Source: GCA-003244245 sp036494005 | GTDB lineage: Bacteria > Actinomycetota > Actinomycetes > Mycobacteriales > Pseudonocardiaceae | Reading direction: 5' to 3' | DNA: 39,713 nucleotides | NCBI GenBank assembly: GCA_036494005.1 | Contig: DASXOV010000061.1 | Span: 1 to 39,713 of the forward strand | In this document: piece by piece, positions 15,589-23,406 of the stretch | Position numbering within the stretch: the stretch's first letter is position 1 | Layout: each line of letters starts with the position of its first letter | Notes under the pieces: generated by a model | Database searches by the model: none | What the model was told of the DNA's origin: nothing | What the model saw: the letters and a program-made list of their open reading frames with translations, nothing else | Translations under genes and position numbers: made by a program

Positions 15589-16260
15589 ATGGACGTTGCG
15601 GCTGCGGCGCGTGCCGTGTTCGGAGATCGGTACGCGGCCGCGGAGCGTTACGTGGCCATGCTGGCCGGGCCCGGGGTCGCTCGTGGGTTGGTCGGCCCAC
15701 GTGAAGCGGATCGCTTGTGGGAACGCCATATGCTGAACTCTGCGGTGGTCGGGGAATTACTGGCTCAAGGCGAACGTGTGCTGGACGTGGGTTCCGGGGC
15801 GGGATTGCCGGGAATTCCGCTGGCTCTGGCTCGCCCTGATGCGACTGTGGTGCTACTGGAGTCGATGGCTCGGCGGGTGACGTGGCTGCAGGAGGTCGTC
15901 GCGGAGTTGGAATTACCGGTTCGAGTACACCGTGGCCGGGTTGAGGATGTGGGTGTCCGGGAGGACCTCGGCACCTGGAATGTCGTGACTGCTCGCGCCG
16001 TCGCACCATTGGGTCGCCTGGCTCATTGGTGTCTCCCGCTGGTCGAATCTGGGGGCCGGCTGCTTGCGGTCAAGGGTGATCGCGCGCGTGAGGAGTCGGC
16101 ACGAGATGCTGTTGCAGTGCGAGCCGCGGGCGGGGCGACGATAGAGATCGTGCAGTGTGGTGAAGTAGTCGTTCGACCACCGACAACTGTCGTCGTGGTG
16201 CGGCGACCCATGGAGCGTGTCACCCGGCGTGCGGGGGCACAAAGGAGGAAGAATCGGTGA
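15589..16260 (+). CDS. rsmG: 16S rRNA (guanine-527-N7)-methyltransferase RsmG
   Basis: 223 residues. RsmG (GidB) uses S-adenosylmethionine to methylate N7 of G527 in 16S rRNA; loss of the enzyme gives low-level streptomycin resistance in several bacteria. Seen: WERHMLNSAVV (44-54), SAM-binding motif VLDVGSGAGLPGIPLAL (64-80), LLESMARRVTWLQEV and VTARAVAPLGRLAHW. The start is ATG 15589 with GGAG at 6-nt spacing. The stop overlaps the parA start (GTGA), so rsmG, parA and parB form one operon. A parS site lies directly upstream, inside the 5' leader. Confidence 0.96.
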   Translation: MDVAAAARAVFGDRYAAAERYVAMLAGPGVARGLVGPREADRLWERHMLNSAVVGELLAQGERVLDVGSGAGLPGIPLALARPDATVVLLESMARRVTWLQEVVAELELPVRVHRGRVEDVGVREDLGTWNVVTARAVAPLGRLAHWCLPLVESGGRLLAVKGDRAREESARDAVAVRAAGGATIEIVQCGEVVVRPPTTVVVVRRPMERVTRRAGAQRRKNR

Positions 16261-17348
16261 GCGTGATCCCCGAGTGGTGCAGCGAACCGCTGGGCGGGCC
16301 CGCCGCGGACCGCCTGGTTTCACGTGAAACCGGTTCGCGCGACGTTGAGACCTCAGGGCCGGCCCCGCTCCGTTCCGTGTCCGATCTGTCACCGATATCG
16401 GTGTCGGTCTCGGGCACGGGGGTGGACGTCTCCCACCGACAGCAGGATGTACCGCCTCAGCACACCGCGTGGACCCCGATAGCGGATGAGGCGGAACGCG
16501 CCACTCGGGTGAAGCACCCCAAGGATCGGTGGCCCCGGCCATCGCGTCGTCGGGTGTTGACCGTGGCGAACCAGAAGGGTGGTGTCGGCAAGACCACCAG
16601 CACGGTGAACCTTGCGGCTGCACTGGCGCTGCAAGGGCTACGCACTCTGGTGGTTGACCTGGATCCGCAGGGCAATGCCTCCACGGCACTCGGCGTCGAG
16701 CACCGCTCCGGTACACCGTCGGTGTATGAGCTCCTGATCGGTGAGATCGCACTCAACGACGCCGTCGTGGTGAGCCCGCAATCGCCCAACCTGCTGTGCC
16801 TCCCCGCCACCCTCGATCTAGCCGGTTCCGAGATCGAGCTGGTGACGATGGTGGCCCGGGAATCGCGCCTCAAGGATGCCCTGCCGTCCTCCGCGCTCGA
16901 CGAGTTGGACGTCGACTACGTCTTCATCGACTGTCCCCCCTCGTTGGGACTGTTGACCGTGAACGCCCTCGTCGCCGCACCCGAAGTGCTGATTCCGATC
17001 CAATGCGAGTACTACGCACTGGAGGGGCTCGGGCAACTACTGCACAACATCGACCTGGTGCGCGCGCACCTCAACCCCGCGCTGACCGTCTCCACCATCC
17101 TGCTGACGATGTACGACGGGCGCACGAAGCTGGCCGACCAGGTCACCGCCGAGGTCCGCAACCACTTCGGTGATCAGGTACTGAGAACCGTCATCCCGCG
17201 CAGCGTCAAGGTTTCCGAGGCGCCGGGTTTCGGCCAGACCGTGCTCATCTACGACCCGGGTTCGCGCGGCGCGATGAGCTACCTCGATGCCGCGAAGGAA
17301 ATCGCCCTGCGGAATCCCGATCCCGGTGTCGGCGAGGTGCGTCGCTGA
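16257..17348 (+). CDS. parA: Chromosome partitioning ATPase ParA
   Basis: 363 residues from GTG 16257, with AAAGGAGGA well placed upstream. ParA is a deviant Walker ATPase that binds the nucleoid and pulls ParB-parS complexes apart. Motifs are KGGVGKTT (107-114), DLDPQGNAST and DCPPSLGLLTVNA. The first ~95 residues are an actinobacterial N-terminal extension with low complexity. A perfect 14-bp parS core lies inside this extension (codons 20-25, peptide VSRET). The gene overlaps rsmG by 4 nt and parB by 1 nt. Confidence 0.97.
   Translation: MSVIPEWCSEPLGGPAADRLVSRETGSRDVETSGPAPLRSVSDLSPISVSVSGTGVDVSHRQQDVPPQHTAWTPIADEAERATRVKHPKDRWPRPSRRRVLTVANQKGGVGKTTSTVNLAAALALQGLRTLVVDLDPQGNASTALGVEHRSGTPSVYELLIGEIALNDAVVVSPQSPNLLCLPATLDLAGSEIELVTMVARESRLKDALPSSALDELDVDYVFIDCPPSLGLLTVNALVAAPEVLIPIQCEYYALEGLGQLLHNIDLVRAHLNPALTVSTILLTMYDGRTKLADQVTAEVRNHFGDQVLRTVIPRSVKVSEAPGFGQTVLIYDPGSRGAMSYLDAAKEIALRNPDPGVGEVRR
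16316..16331. promoter_or_regulatory. parS: parS site inside parA
   Basis: GGTTTCACGTGAAACC is a perfect 16-bp palindrome with the full parS core GTTTCACGTGAAAC. It lies in the parA coding region about 60 nt after the start codon and about 750 bp from the upstream parS site. It is the strongest parS in the window. Confidence 0.93.
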
Positions 17349-18421
17349 TGGGTTCCGAAGGTGGTCTACCGCAGCGTAAGGGCGGTCTTGGTCGCGGCCT
17401 GGCTGCCCTGATTCCCAGCGGGCCGCCACTGACCTCGGTGGGGAGCGAGACGACATCGTCAGAGTACCGGGACGACCACGGCGACCGATCGGAAGCGGTT
17501 GGCGGCAGCGTCGCGGGAGCGGTGTACCAGGAGGTACCCACCGAGGCCATCGTGCCCAACCCCCGGCAGCCACGGCAGGTCTTCGACGAGGAAGCGCTGG
17601 CTGAACTCGAGCACTCGATTCGCGAGTTCGGGCTGATGCAACCCATCGTGGTCCGGCCGCTTGAGGTCGGCTCTTATGAGCTCGTCATGGGCGAGCGTCG
17701 TTGGCGGGCCGCCCAGCAGGCCGGATTGGACCGTATCCCGGCGATCGTGCGCAGTACCGCCGATGATGCGATGCTCCGCGATGCGTTGCTGGAGAACATC
17801 CACCGGGTCCAGCTCAATCCGCTCGAGGAAGCTGCCGCATATCAGCAGTTGCTCCAGGAGTTCGGCGTGACACATGAGCAGCTTGCATCCCGGATCGGCC
17901 GGAGCCGGCCGGTCATCACCAACACCATCCGGCTGCTTCGGTTGCCCGTCGCGGTACAGCGCCGGGTCGCCGCCGGAGTGCTCTCCGCCGGGCACGCGCG
18001 TGCCCTGTTGGGTCTGGATGAGCCGGTCAACCAGGAAGATCTCGCGGCGCGCATTGTCGCTGAGGGGCTGTCGGTCCGGGCCACCGAGGAAGCGGTCACG
18101 CTCTCCCGCAGCGAACCGCACCGCCCCAGTTCGAAGGCGGTACCACGTCGGCCCATGGAGGCTCCCGGGCTGCAGGAGCTGGCCGAGAACCTGTCCGACA
18201 CCTTCGAAACCCGGGTCAAAGTGGAACTTGGCCGTAGGAAAGGTCGAATTGTCGTCGAGTTCGGATCGCTTGAGGATCTCGAACGTATCGTCGCGCTGAT
18301 GGCGCCGGACGCGCACGACCGACGTCGGAGAGGGAGTGAACCCCCATCTCCGGCCCAGGGGATCACCCAGGCCGGGTTACGTCACGGTGACGGCGTCAGC
18401 GAGCGCGAGCTGTCCGGGTGA
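17348..18421 (+). CDS. parB: Chromosome partitioning protein ParB
   Basis: 357 residues. ParB is a CTPase that loads at parS and spreads on origin-proximal DNA. Seen: an N-terminal ParA-contact peptide (LGRGLAAL, 14-21), the CTP-binding motif GERRWRA (115-121), ENIHRVQLNPLEEA (149-162), the parS-reading helix-turn-helix (about 176-197, EQLASRIGRSRPVITNTIRL) and a C-terminal dimer domain. The start ATG 17348 overlaps the parA stop by one base (TGATG). The 3' end overlaps the convergent Ddl-like gene by 26 bp. Confidence 0.97.
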   Translation: MGSEGGLPQRKGGLGRGLAALIPSGPPLTSVGSETTSSEYRDDHGDRSEAVGGSVAGAVYQEVPTEAIVPNPRQPRQVFDEEALAELEHSIREFGLMQPIVVRPLEVGSYELVMGERRWRAAQQAGLDRIPAIVRSTADDAMLRDALLENIHRVQLNPLEEAAAYQQLLQEFGVTHEQLASRIGRSRPVITNTIRLLRLPVAVQRRVAAGVLSAGHARALLGLDEPVNQEDLAARIVAEGLSVRATEEAVTLSRSEPHRPSSKAVPRRPMEAPGLQELAENLSDTFETRVKVELGRRKGRIVVEFGSLEDLERIVALMAPDAHDRRRRGSEPPSPAQGITQAGLRHGDGVSERELSG

Positions 18422-19355
18422 CTGCCCGCTCGACCAAGTTCGCGAAGACGGTGCCCAGGTTCGTGCCGTCAGCCTCGATCGCCATCGGCAGCAACGACGT
18501 CTCGGTGAGTCCTGGTGCCACATTGACCTCCAGGAAGTGCGCCACTCCATCCGGGGTCACCACCGCATCGGTCCGGGACACGTCACGCAACCCCAGCAGC
18601 CGATGCGCGTCCAGCGCCAGGTCGGCCACCGCTGCGGCCGACTCGGCGTCCATGCGGGCCGGGCTGTGGAAGGTGGTCAGTCCGGCGGTGTAGCGAGCCG
18701 CGTAGTCGTAGAACCCGGACCGCGCCTCGATCTCCACCGCGGGAAGCGCACGTGGTCCGCCCGGCTCCTCCACCACGGTGACCGCGACCTCGACGCCCTC
18801 GACGTACTTCTCGGCCAGCACGGTGTCCCCGTACGCCAGGCACCCGACCATGGCCGCGGGTAGGTCGGCGACGTCGCGCACCACCTCCACGCCCAGCGCG
18901 GAGCCACCTTGGTCGGGCTTGAGAACCAGGGGAAGTCCGAGGTGCGCGACGAGCGCGTCGAGCATGGCGTTCGCCCCGAGATCGCTGAACGCGGTGTGCG
19001 GCAATGCGATCCAATCCGGAGTGGCCAGGCCGGCCCGGGCCAACTCGGCCTTGGCGGTCGGCTTGTCCCAGGCTCGGCGACAGGCATGCGAATCCGTGCC
19101 CACATACGGCACTTGCAGCATTTCGAGCACCGACTGCACCGCGCCGTTCTCCCCTGCCCCACCGTGCAGCGCCACCACGACGGCGTCCGGCTTGCTACCG
19201 GTGAGCCTGCCCACCAGCCTGGCGTCGATGTCCCATTCCTCGACATACATGCCGGTCTCACGCAGCGCGGTGGACAACCTCCGTCCGGAGCGCAGCGACA
19301 CATCACGCTCGTGTGACAGCCCGCCGGCCAGTACGGCCACGGTGTGATCGGTCAC
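18396..19355 (-). CDS. D-alanine-D-alanine ligase family protein (ATP-grasp)
   Basis: 319 residues from GTG 19355, with GAGGAG at 7-nt spacing. Ddl enzymes join two D-alanines for peptidoglycan precursors. Ddl features seen are GGLSHERDVSLRSG (11-24), LHGGAGENGAVQSVLEML, the ATP-grasp strand PLVLKPDQGGSALGVEVV, EARSGFYDYAARY and the metal site FLEVNVAPGLTETSLLP. Some usual Ddl residues differ (GGSALG for GSSVG, NVAPG for NTLPG). A Ddl paralogue next to parB is seen in other actinobacteria, while the main ddl usually sits elsewhere. D-Ala-D-Ala ligase activity is therefore probable, but a different substrate is possible. Confidence 0.82.
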   Translation of the reverse strand: MTDHTVAVLAGGLSHERDVSLRSGRRLSTALRETGMYVEEWDIDARLVGRLTGSKPDAVVVALHGGAGENGAVQSVLEMLQVPYVGTDSHACRRAWDKPTAKAELARAGLATPDWIALPHTAFSDLGANAMLDALVAHLGLPLVLKPDQGGSALGVEVVRDVADLPAAMVGCLAYGDTVLAEKYVEGVEVAVTVVEEPGGPRALPAVEIEARSGFYDYAARYTAGLTTFHSPARMDAESAAAVADLALDAHRLLGLRDVSRTDAVVTPDGVAHFLEVNVAPGLTETSLLPMAIEADGTNLGTVFANLVERAVTRTARAR

Positions 19356-19413
19356 CCCGGAACTCCTCAGTGAACTTCTCGCGGGGAACTTCTCTCGCGG
19401 GCACCCTCCGACG

Positions 19414-19451
19414 GTGTCCGGTCATGCAGTGTCCGGTCATGCAGTGTCCGG
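19414..19451. repeat. 15-bp tandem repeat at the end of the aminotransferase gene
   Basis: GTGTCCGGTCATGCA occurs at 19414-19428 and 19429-19443, followed by a partial third copy (GTGTCCGG, 19444-19451). It spans the stop codon of the aminotransferase gene (19437-19439) and its short 3' flank. It looks like a recent slippage duplication. No function is proposed. Confidence 0.7.
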
Positions 19452-20789
19452 AGCCGGTGACTGGGCCCCGGACACCGTGCGGGGACTCACGCTACCGAAG
19501 GTGCGCAGCAGTTCGAGTTCGCCTTCCAGCACGGCGGCCAGCCGGCGCACCCCCTCGGTGATCCGCTCCGGCGTCGGGTAGCAGAACGACAACCGCAGCT
19601 GCCTGCTGCCGAAGGAATCGGCGTAGAAGGCGGTTCCGGGGACATAGGCCACCCGCTGGGTCACCGCTCGGGGCAGCATCGCCTTGGTGTCCACCCCTTC
19701 CGGCACCGTGAGCCACACGTAGAACCCACCCGCCGGGTGCGTCCACCGGCAGCCTGCGGGCAGGTACTGCCGCAGGGCCGCGAGCATGGCGTCCCTACGG
19801 TCCCGGTAGGCCTCCCGGTAGTTCTTGATCTGGCCCATCCAGTCGTGCTGGCCCAGATAGCGCGACACCACGGTCTGGGTGAACGCGGGCGGACACAACG
19901 TGGCCGACTCCATCGCCAGCACCAGCTTCTCGCGGACCGCGTGCGGCGCCAACGCCCAGCCCACCCGCAGACCAGGGGCGAACGTCTTGGAGAAGGAACC
20001 GAGATAGATCACATTGTCCGGCTCGGAGGCCCGCATCGCGGGGTAGTGCTGGCCGTCGAAACCCAGCAGTCCGTACGGGTTGTCCTCGACGATCAGCAAG
20101 CCGGCCTCGGCGCACAGCTCGAGCACTTCGCCGCGGCGCGCGGTCGCCAAGGTGACGCCGGCCGGATTGTGAAAGTTCGGGATGGTGTAGAGGAACTTGG
20201 GGGTCCGGCCCTCGGCGCGCAACCTCCGCAGCGCGGTGTCCAGCTCCGCGGGTATCAAGCCGTCGTCGTCCATCGGCACGTGCGCCACCCGCGTCTGGTA
20301 CGAGGCGAACGTGGTGAGGGCACCGACGTAGGACGGTGCTTCGGCCAGCACCACGTCCCCCGGGTCGCAGAAGATGCGGGTGACCATGTCCAGGGCCATC
20401 TGCGATCCGACAGTGACCGTGACGTCGTCGGCGTGTGCCCGGATCCCCTCCAGGGTCATCACCTCACAGATCTGCTCGCGCAGCTCGGGGAGCCCCTGCG
20501 CCGAGCTGTACTGCAGTGCCGTCATACCGTCGGTGGCCACCATCTCGGCGAGCCCCTCGGCCAGCGAGTCCAGCGGAAGTGCAGGCAGGTACGGCATCCC
20601 CCCGGCGAGTGAGACGACCTCGGGGCGACTCGCCACCGCGAACAGCGCGCGGATCTCGGATGCGGTCATTCCCGCTGTACGCTGCGCGTAACGGTGCAGG
20701 TGCGGATCAAGATCGCGCTGGCTGGAACGGGTCAGCTGTCGGCCTGGCTGTTGCGGTATCACGGGCGGCGCCTTTGCTGCGGGGGTCAC
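19437..20789 (-). CDS. PLP-dependent aminotransferase, class I/II (2-aminoadipate type)
   Basis: 450 residues. A fold-type I pyridoxal-phosphate enzyme resembling LysN/2-aminoadipate aminotransferases and the catalytic half of MocR proteins, but without a DNA-binding domain. Seen: LAGGMPYLPALPLDSL, the ALQYSSAQGLPELRE region (91-105), NFHNPAG with N208, D236 in IVEDNPYG, PLP lysine K268 in GSFSKTFAPGLRVGW, and RLSFCYPTPERI near the end with the carboxylate-binding arginine. The substrate cannot be read from the sequence. The start GTG 20789 has no ribosome-binding site, but TACACT lies 5 nt upstream, so the message may be leaderless. The N-terminal 25 residues are variable. Confidence 0.87.
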   Translation of the reverse strand: MTPAAKAPPVIPQQPGRQLTRSSQRDLDPHLHRYAQRTAGMTASEIRALFAVASRPEVVSLAGGMPYLPALPLDSLAEGLAEMVATDGMTALQYSSAQGLPELREQICEVMTLEGIRAHADDVTVTVGSQMALDMVTRIFCDPGDVVLAEAPSYVGALTTFASYQTRVAHVPMDDDGLIPAELDTALRRLRAEGRTPKFLYTIPNFHNPAGVTLATARRGEVLELCAEAGLLIVEDNPYGLLGFDGQHYPAMRASEPDNVIYLGSFSKTFAPGLRVGWALAPHAVREKLVLAMESATLCPPAFTQTVVSRYLGQHDWMGQIKNYREAYRDRRDAMLAALRQYLPAGCRWTHPAGGFYVWLTVPEGVDTKAMLPRAVTQRVAYVPGTAFYADSFGSRQLRLSFCYPTPERITEGVRRLAAVLEGELELLRTFGSVSPRTVSGAQSPAPDTA

Positions 20790-20923
20790 CTGGGAGTGTA
20801 AATGCCCGCAGCGTGGCCTCCGTCGCCTTCACTCAGGGTGGCCCCCGGCATATGCTGCCAAGGGTGCACCGCGCTTCGTTCGCGGGGTGGCCGGAGCAGT
20901 GCATGTCAGCTCAGGGAGGCCTG

Positions 20924-21550
20924 TTGTCGCGTCGCGTGGTCGGCGTCACCCTGGACAACCTCGACCATCTGCCCAAGAAGTGTCGTCGTTGCGTGTTCTG
21001 GGAACTCGCACCGCACATCAGGGCCCAAGCCGAGGACTTCGGTCAGACCGATCTGGAGAAGGAGGCCTGGGTATCGAGCGTCCTGCTGGAGTGGGGTTCC
21101 TGCGGCCGGATCGTGATGGCCGGCGATGTTCCGGCCGGCTATGTGCTGTACGCCCCACCCGCCGCGGTGCCCCGGGCCGCCGCCTTCCCGACCTCACCGG
21201 TCAGTGCGGACGCCGTGCTGCTCACCGCGCTCAAAGTGCTTCCCGAATTCGAGGCCGGCGGGCTGGGGCGCCTGCTGGTGCAGGCCGTGGCCAAGGACCT
21301 CACCCGGCGAGGAGTGCGGGCCGTCGAAGCGTTCGGTGATGCTCAGCCGAACGATGAGTCCAGCTGTGTGGTCCCCGCTGAGTTTCTGCAGCAGGTCGGG
21401 TTCAAGACCGTGCACGCACACCCCCGTTGGCCCAGGCTGCGCCTTGAGTTGCGGACCGCTCTGACCTGGAAGGAAGACGTCGAGGCGGCACTGGAGCGGC
21501 TGCTGACATCGGTCACCATCGCCACGCACCGGGTGGAACCCGCCCTGTGA
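20924..21550 (+). CDS. GNAT-family N-acetyltransferase (Rv3916c-like)
   Basis: About 208 residues from TTG 20924 (reading SRRVVGVTLDNLDHLPKK), which has GGGAGG at about 7-nt spacing; ATG 20903 with GGAG is an alternative. A cysteine pair in CRRCVFWELAP is typical of this actinobacterial subgroup. The acetyl-CoA fold is seen as GYVLYAPPAAVPRA, then LTALKVLPEFEAGGLGRLLV and VPAEFLQQVGFKTVHAHPRW. The target is unknown. The same gene lies between cwlM and parB in mycobacteria, on the opposite strand to cwlM, as here. It diverges from the aminotransferase gene and ends 12 bp from the convergent cwlM gene. Confidence 0.83.
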   Translation: MSRRVVGVTLDNLDHLPKKCRRCVFWELAPHIRAQAEDFGQTDLEKEAWVSSVLLEWGSCGRIVMAGDVPAGYVLYAPPAAVPRAAAFPTSPVSADAVLLTALKVLPEFEAGGLGRLLVQAVAKDLTRRGVRAVEAFGDAQPNDESSCVVPAEFLQQVGFKTVHAHPRWPRLRLELRTALTWKEDVEAALERLLTSVTIATHRVEPAL

Positions 21551-21562
21551 AACCGAGCCGGA

Positions 21563-22699
21563 TCACTCGGCGCGGGCCAGCTCCCTGCGTAGCAGATCGG
21601 CGAAGGTGAAGGTGCCGGTGGGCTGGTCGTTCTCGCCCAACAGGTAGAGCCGTTTGACGGCCACCAGCACGCCCTCGGCGACCACATCGCGGAATGCCGG
21701 GTCGAGCAGCTTGCGGCGGTCGTCCGGGTTGGTCAGGTATCCCAGTTCGATGCGTACTGCCGGCATCCGGGTCATTCGCAACAGTTCCCAGCTCTTGGGA
21801 TGACTGCCGCAGTCGATCATCCCGGTACGGGCGGCGAGTTCCCGCTGGATGAATCCGGCCAGCGCCTCCCCCACCGTCGAGCTGGTGCCGTTGCCGGTCC
21901 CGAAGTGGAAGCTGGCCACCCCCTGGGCCAGCAGTGACGGGTGGCCGTCGGTGTGCAGGGAGAGCACCAGGTCGGCGCCCGCGGTGTTGGCGAACGAGGC
22001 TCGATCGGCTTCGGAGGGACTGCTGCCCGCGCTGCGCGAGAGCAGCGTCTCCATTCCGGTGGCGGCCATGCGCCCTTCCAACCGGCGCGCCAGGTCCCAC
22101 ATCAGATCCGCCTCGACGGCGTTGTCCCGCACCACGCCGCGGTCCGGGCCGCCGTGTGAGGGATCGATGACGATCCGCTTGCCACGTAAGGCGGGACCCG
22201 CCCGGCGGACCCGCTCCTGCTCGCGGAGGAACACCGGCCGGCCACCACGCACCTTGGGCTGCAATTGGCGCAGACCGAGATGCGTGGCAGGCCCGTACAC
22301 CCCATCCGCGAAAAGGCCGTAGTCACGCTGGAAGCTCCGCAGTGCGAGCTCGGTCTGCGGCCCGAAGATGCCATCCGCCCGGCCGGCGTCGTAGCCCAGC
22401 TCCAGGAGCCGTTCCTGCAACGTGAAGACGTCGTCGCCGCGCATCGGGCGAGCCACGATGTGGGTGAGCATGCGGTCCCCGAGCCGCAGCCGGGCATCGC
22501 ACAGCGCCTGGAAGGTGGCGCGACCCACGATGCCGTCGATGATCAGTCCGCGGCGCTGCTGGAAGGCCCGAACCGCGTGCTCCACGACGATGTCGAAAAT
22601 GTTCGATTCTGGTTGCGGTGGGAGCAGTCTTTGCGAGGTCAACATCGCACGAACCTCGGCCACCGCCGGTCCGATGTCGCCCCGGCGCAGCAGCTGCAT
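21563..22699 (-). CDS. cwlM: CwlM-like N-acetylmuramoyl-L-alanine amidase family protein
   Basis: 378 residues from ATG 22699 (MQLLRRGDIGPAVAEVRAML), with GAGGGG just upstream; ATG 22765 also has a possible site. Two peptidoglycan-binding repeats (about 5-75 and 84-150, with FQQRRGLIIDGIVG and FQRDYGLFADGVYG) are followed by an Amidase_3 domain. All zinc and catalytic residues are present: H182 (DPSHGG), E197, H249 (SLHTDGHP) and E319 (RIELGYLTNP). No signal peptide is seen, so the protein is probably cytoplasmic. Gene order (beside trxA and trxB) matches mycobacterial CwlM, which in that group activates MurA when phosphorylated. Whether this one is regulator or hydrolase is open. Confidence 0.87.
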   Translation of the reverse strand: MQLLRRGDIGPAVAEVRAMLTSQRLLPPQPESNIFDIVVEHAVRAFQQRRGLIIDGIVGRATFQALCDARLRLGDRMLTHIVARPMRGDDVFTLQERLLELGYDAGRADGIFGPQTELALRSFQRDYGLFADGVYGPATHLGLRQLQPKVRGGRPVFLREQERVRRAGPALRGKRIVIDPSHGGPDRGVVRDNAVEADLMWDLARRLEGRMAATGMETLLSRSAGSSPSEADRASFANTAGADLVLSLHTDGHPSLLAQGVASFHFGTGNGTSSTVGEALAGFIQRELAARTGMIDCGSHPKSWELLRMTRMPAVRIELGYLTNPDDRRKLLDPAFRDVVAEGVLVAVKRLYLLGENDQPTGTFTFADLLRRELARAE

Positions 22700-22800
22700 G
22701 CACCCCTCACTTCGAAATCGAGCGCCAGGCTCCTGAGCTCGCTTGGCGCGGGACGTAACACCCATTGTGCCCCGTCCTGTCAGAGACGGCCTCTCGGGTT

Positions 22801-22834
22801 GGCCGGTCCGCGCCCCCGACCGCGCGGACCGGCC
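22801..22834. repeat. 12-bp perfect inverted repeat upstream of cwlM
   Basis: GGCCGGTCCGCG and CGCGGACCGGCC form a perfect 12-bp stem with a 10-nt loop. It lies in the 350-bp gap between trxA and cwlM (22700-23049), about 100 bp upstream of the cwlM start and downstream of the trxA terminator. That gap contains no gene I can support. A 14-bp-period pair of GGATCACCCGG words (22959-22969 and 22973-22983) is also there. The hairpin could be a second terminator or an operator. Confidence 0.5.
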
Positions 22835-22989
22835 GGTCCCTGCGTCAAGGACGGGCGTTCCGGGCTCCTCGGTTGCCTGCACCGGGCCATGAGTGGCGAG
22901 CCGCCTGGCTTGGATCGTACCCAGCGAGATCCCGGGTCGCCGGGCTGCTCGTCGGGCCGGATCACCCGGGCGGGATCACCCGGACGCGC

Positions 22990-23018
22990 AAAAGGGCGGC
23001 TCGTTCGGCGAGCCGCTC
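22990..23018 (-). terminator. Rho-independent terminator of trxB-trxA
   Basis: On the minus strand a perfect 8-bp stem (GCGGCTCG over CGAGCCGC, extendable by one G-U and one G-C pair) with a 5-nt loop is followed by CTTTT. It lies 32 nt after the trxA stop. It is the clearest intrinsic terminator in the window and separates trxA from cwlM. Confidence 0.85.
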
Positions 23019-23049
23019 CTGCGACCTTCACCTGTATCGGGACCGACGA

Positions 23050-23379
23050 TCAGAGGTAGTCCTCCAGGTCGGCGAGCAGTGCGGCCTTGGGCTTGGCGCC
23101 GACGATCTGCTTCACAACCTTGCCCTCGAAGAACAGGATCAAGGTCGGGATCGACATGATCTGATAGTCGCGCGACGTGCTGGGGTTCTTGTCGACGTCC
23201 ATCTTCGCGATGGTGATCTTCCCGGCGTACTCAGCCGCGATCTCTTCCAGCACCGGAGCCACCAGCTTGCACGGGCCGCACCAGGTGGCCCAGAAGTCCA
23301 CCAGCACCGGCCTGTCGCTACTCAGTACCTCATCGGCGAACGAATCGTCGGTCACGGTCACCGTCGGCTTGTCAGCCAT
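23050..23379 (-). CDS. trxA: Thioredoxin
   Basis: 109 residues, the standard thioredoxin size. A small cytoplasmic disulfide reductase that is recharged by TrxB and reduces ribonucleotide reductase, peroxiredoxins and other targets. The active site is WCGPC with C34 and C37 (LVDFWATWCGPCKLVAPVL). The cis-proline is in SIPTLILFFEGK, and the buried Asp region is VLVDFW. The start is ATG 23379 with AGGAG at about 6-nt spacing. It follows trxB by 27 nt on the same strand, so the two are an operon ending at the terminator at 22990-23018. Confidence 0.97.
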   Translation of the reverse strand: MADKPTVTVTDDSFADEVLSSDRPVLVDFWATWCGPCKLVAPVLEEIAAEYAGKITIAKMDVDKNPSTSRDYQIMSIPTLILFFEGKVVKQIVGAKPKAALLADLEDYL

Positions 23380-23406
23380 ATCATCTCCTGTTCCGAGATC
23401 TGGTGC

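Noticed and set aside
15696..15711. Third parS site (CCCACGTGAAGC) inside rsmG
   Set aside because: Only the CACGTGAA core matches; too degenerate to call.
18396..19355. Vancomycin-resistance type (VanA-like) ligase
   Set aside because: No vanH, vanX or vanRS neighbours, and the sequence resembles Ddl with GFYDYAARY.
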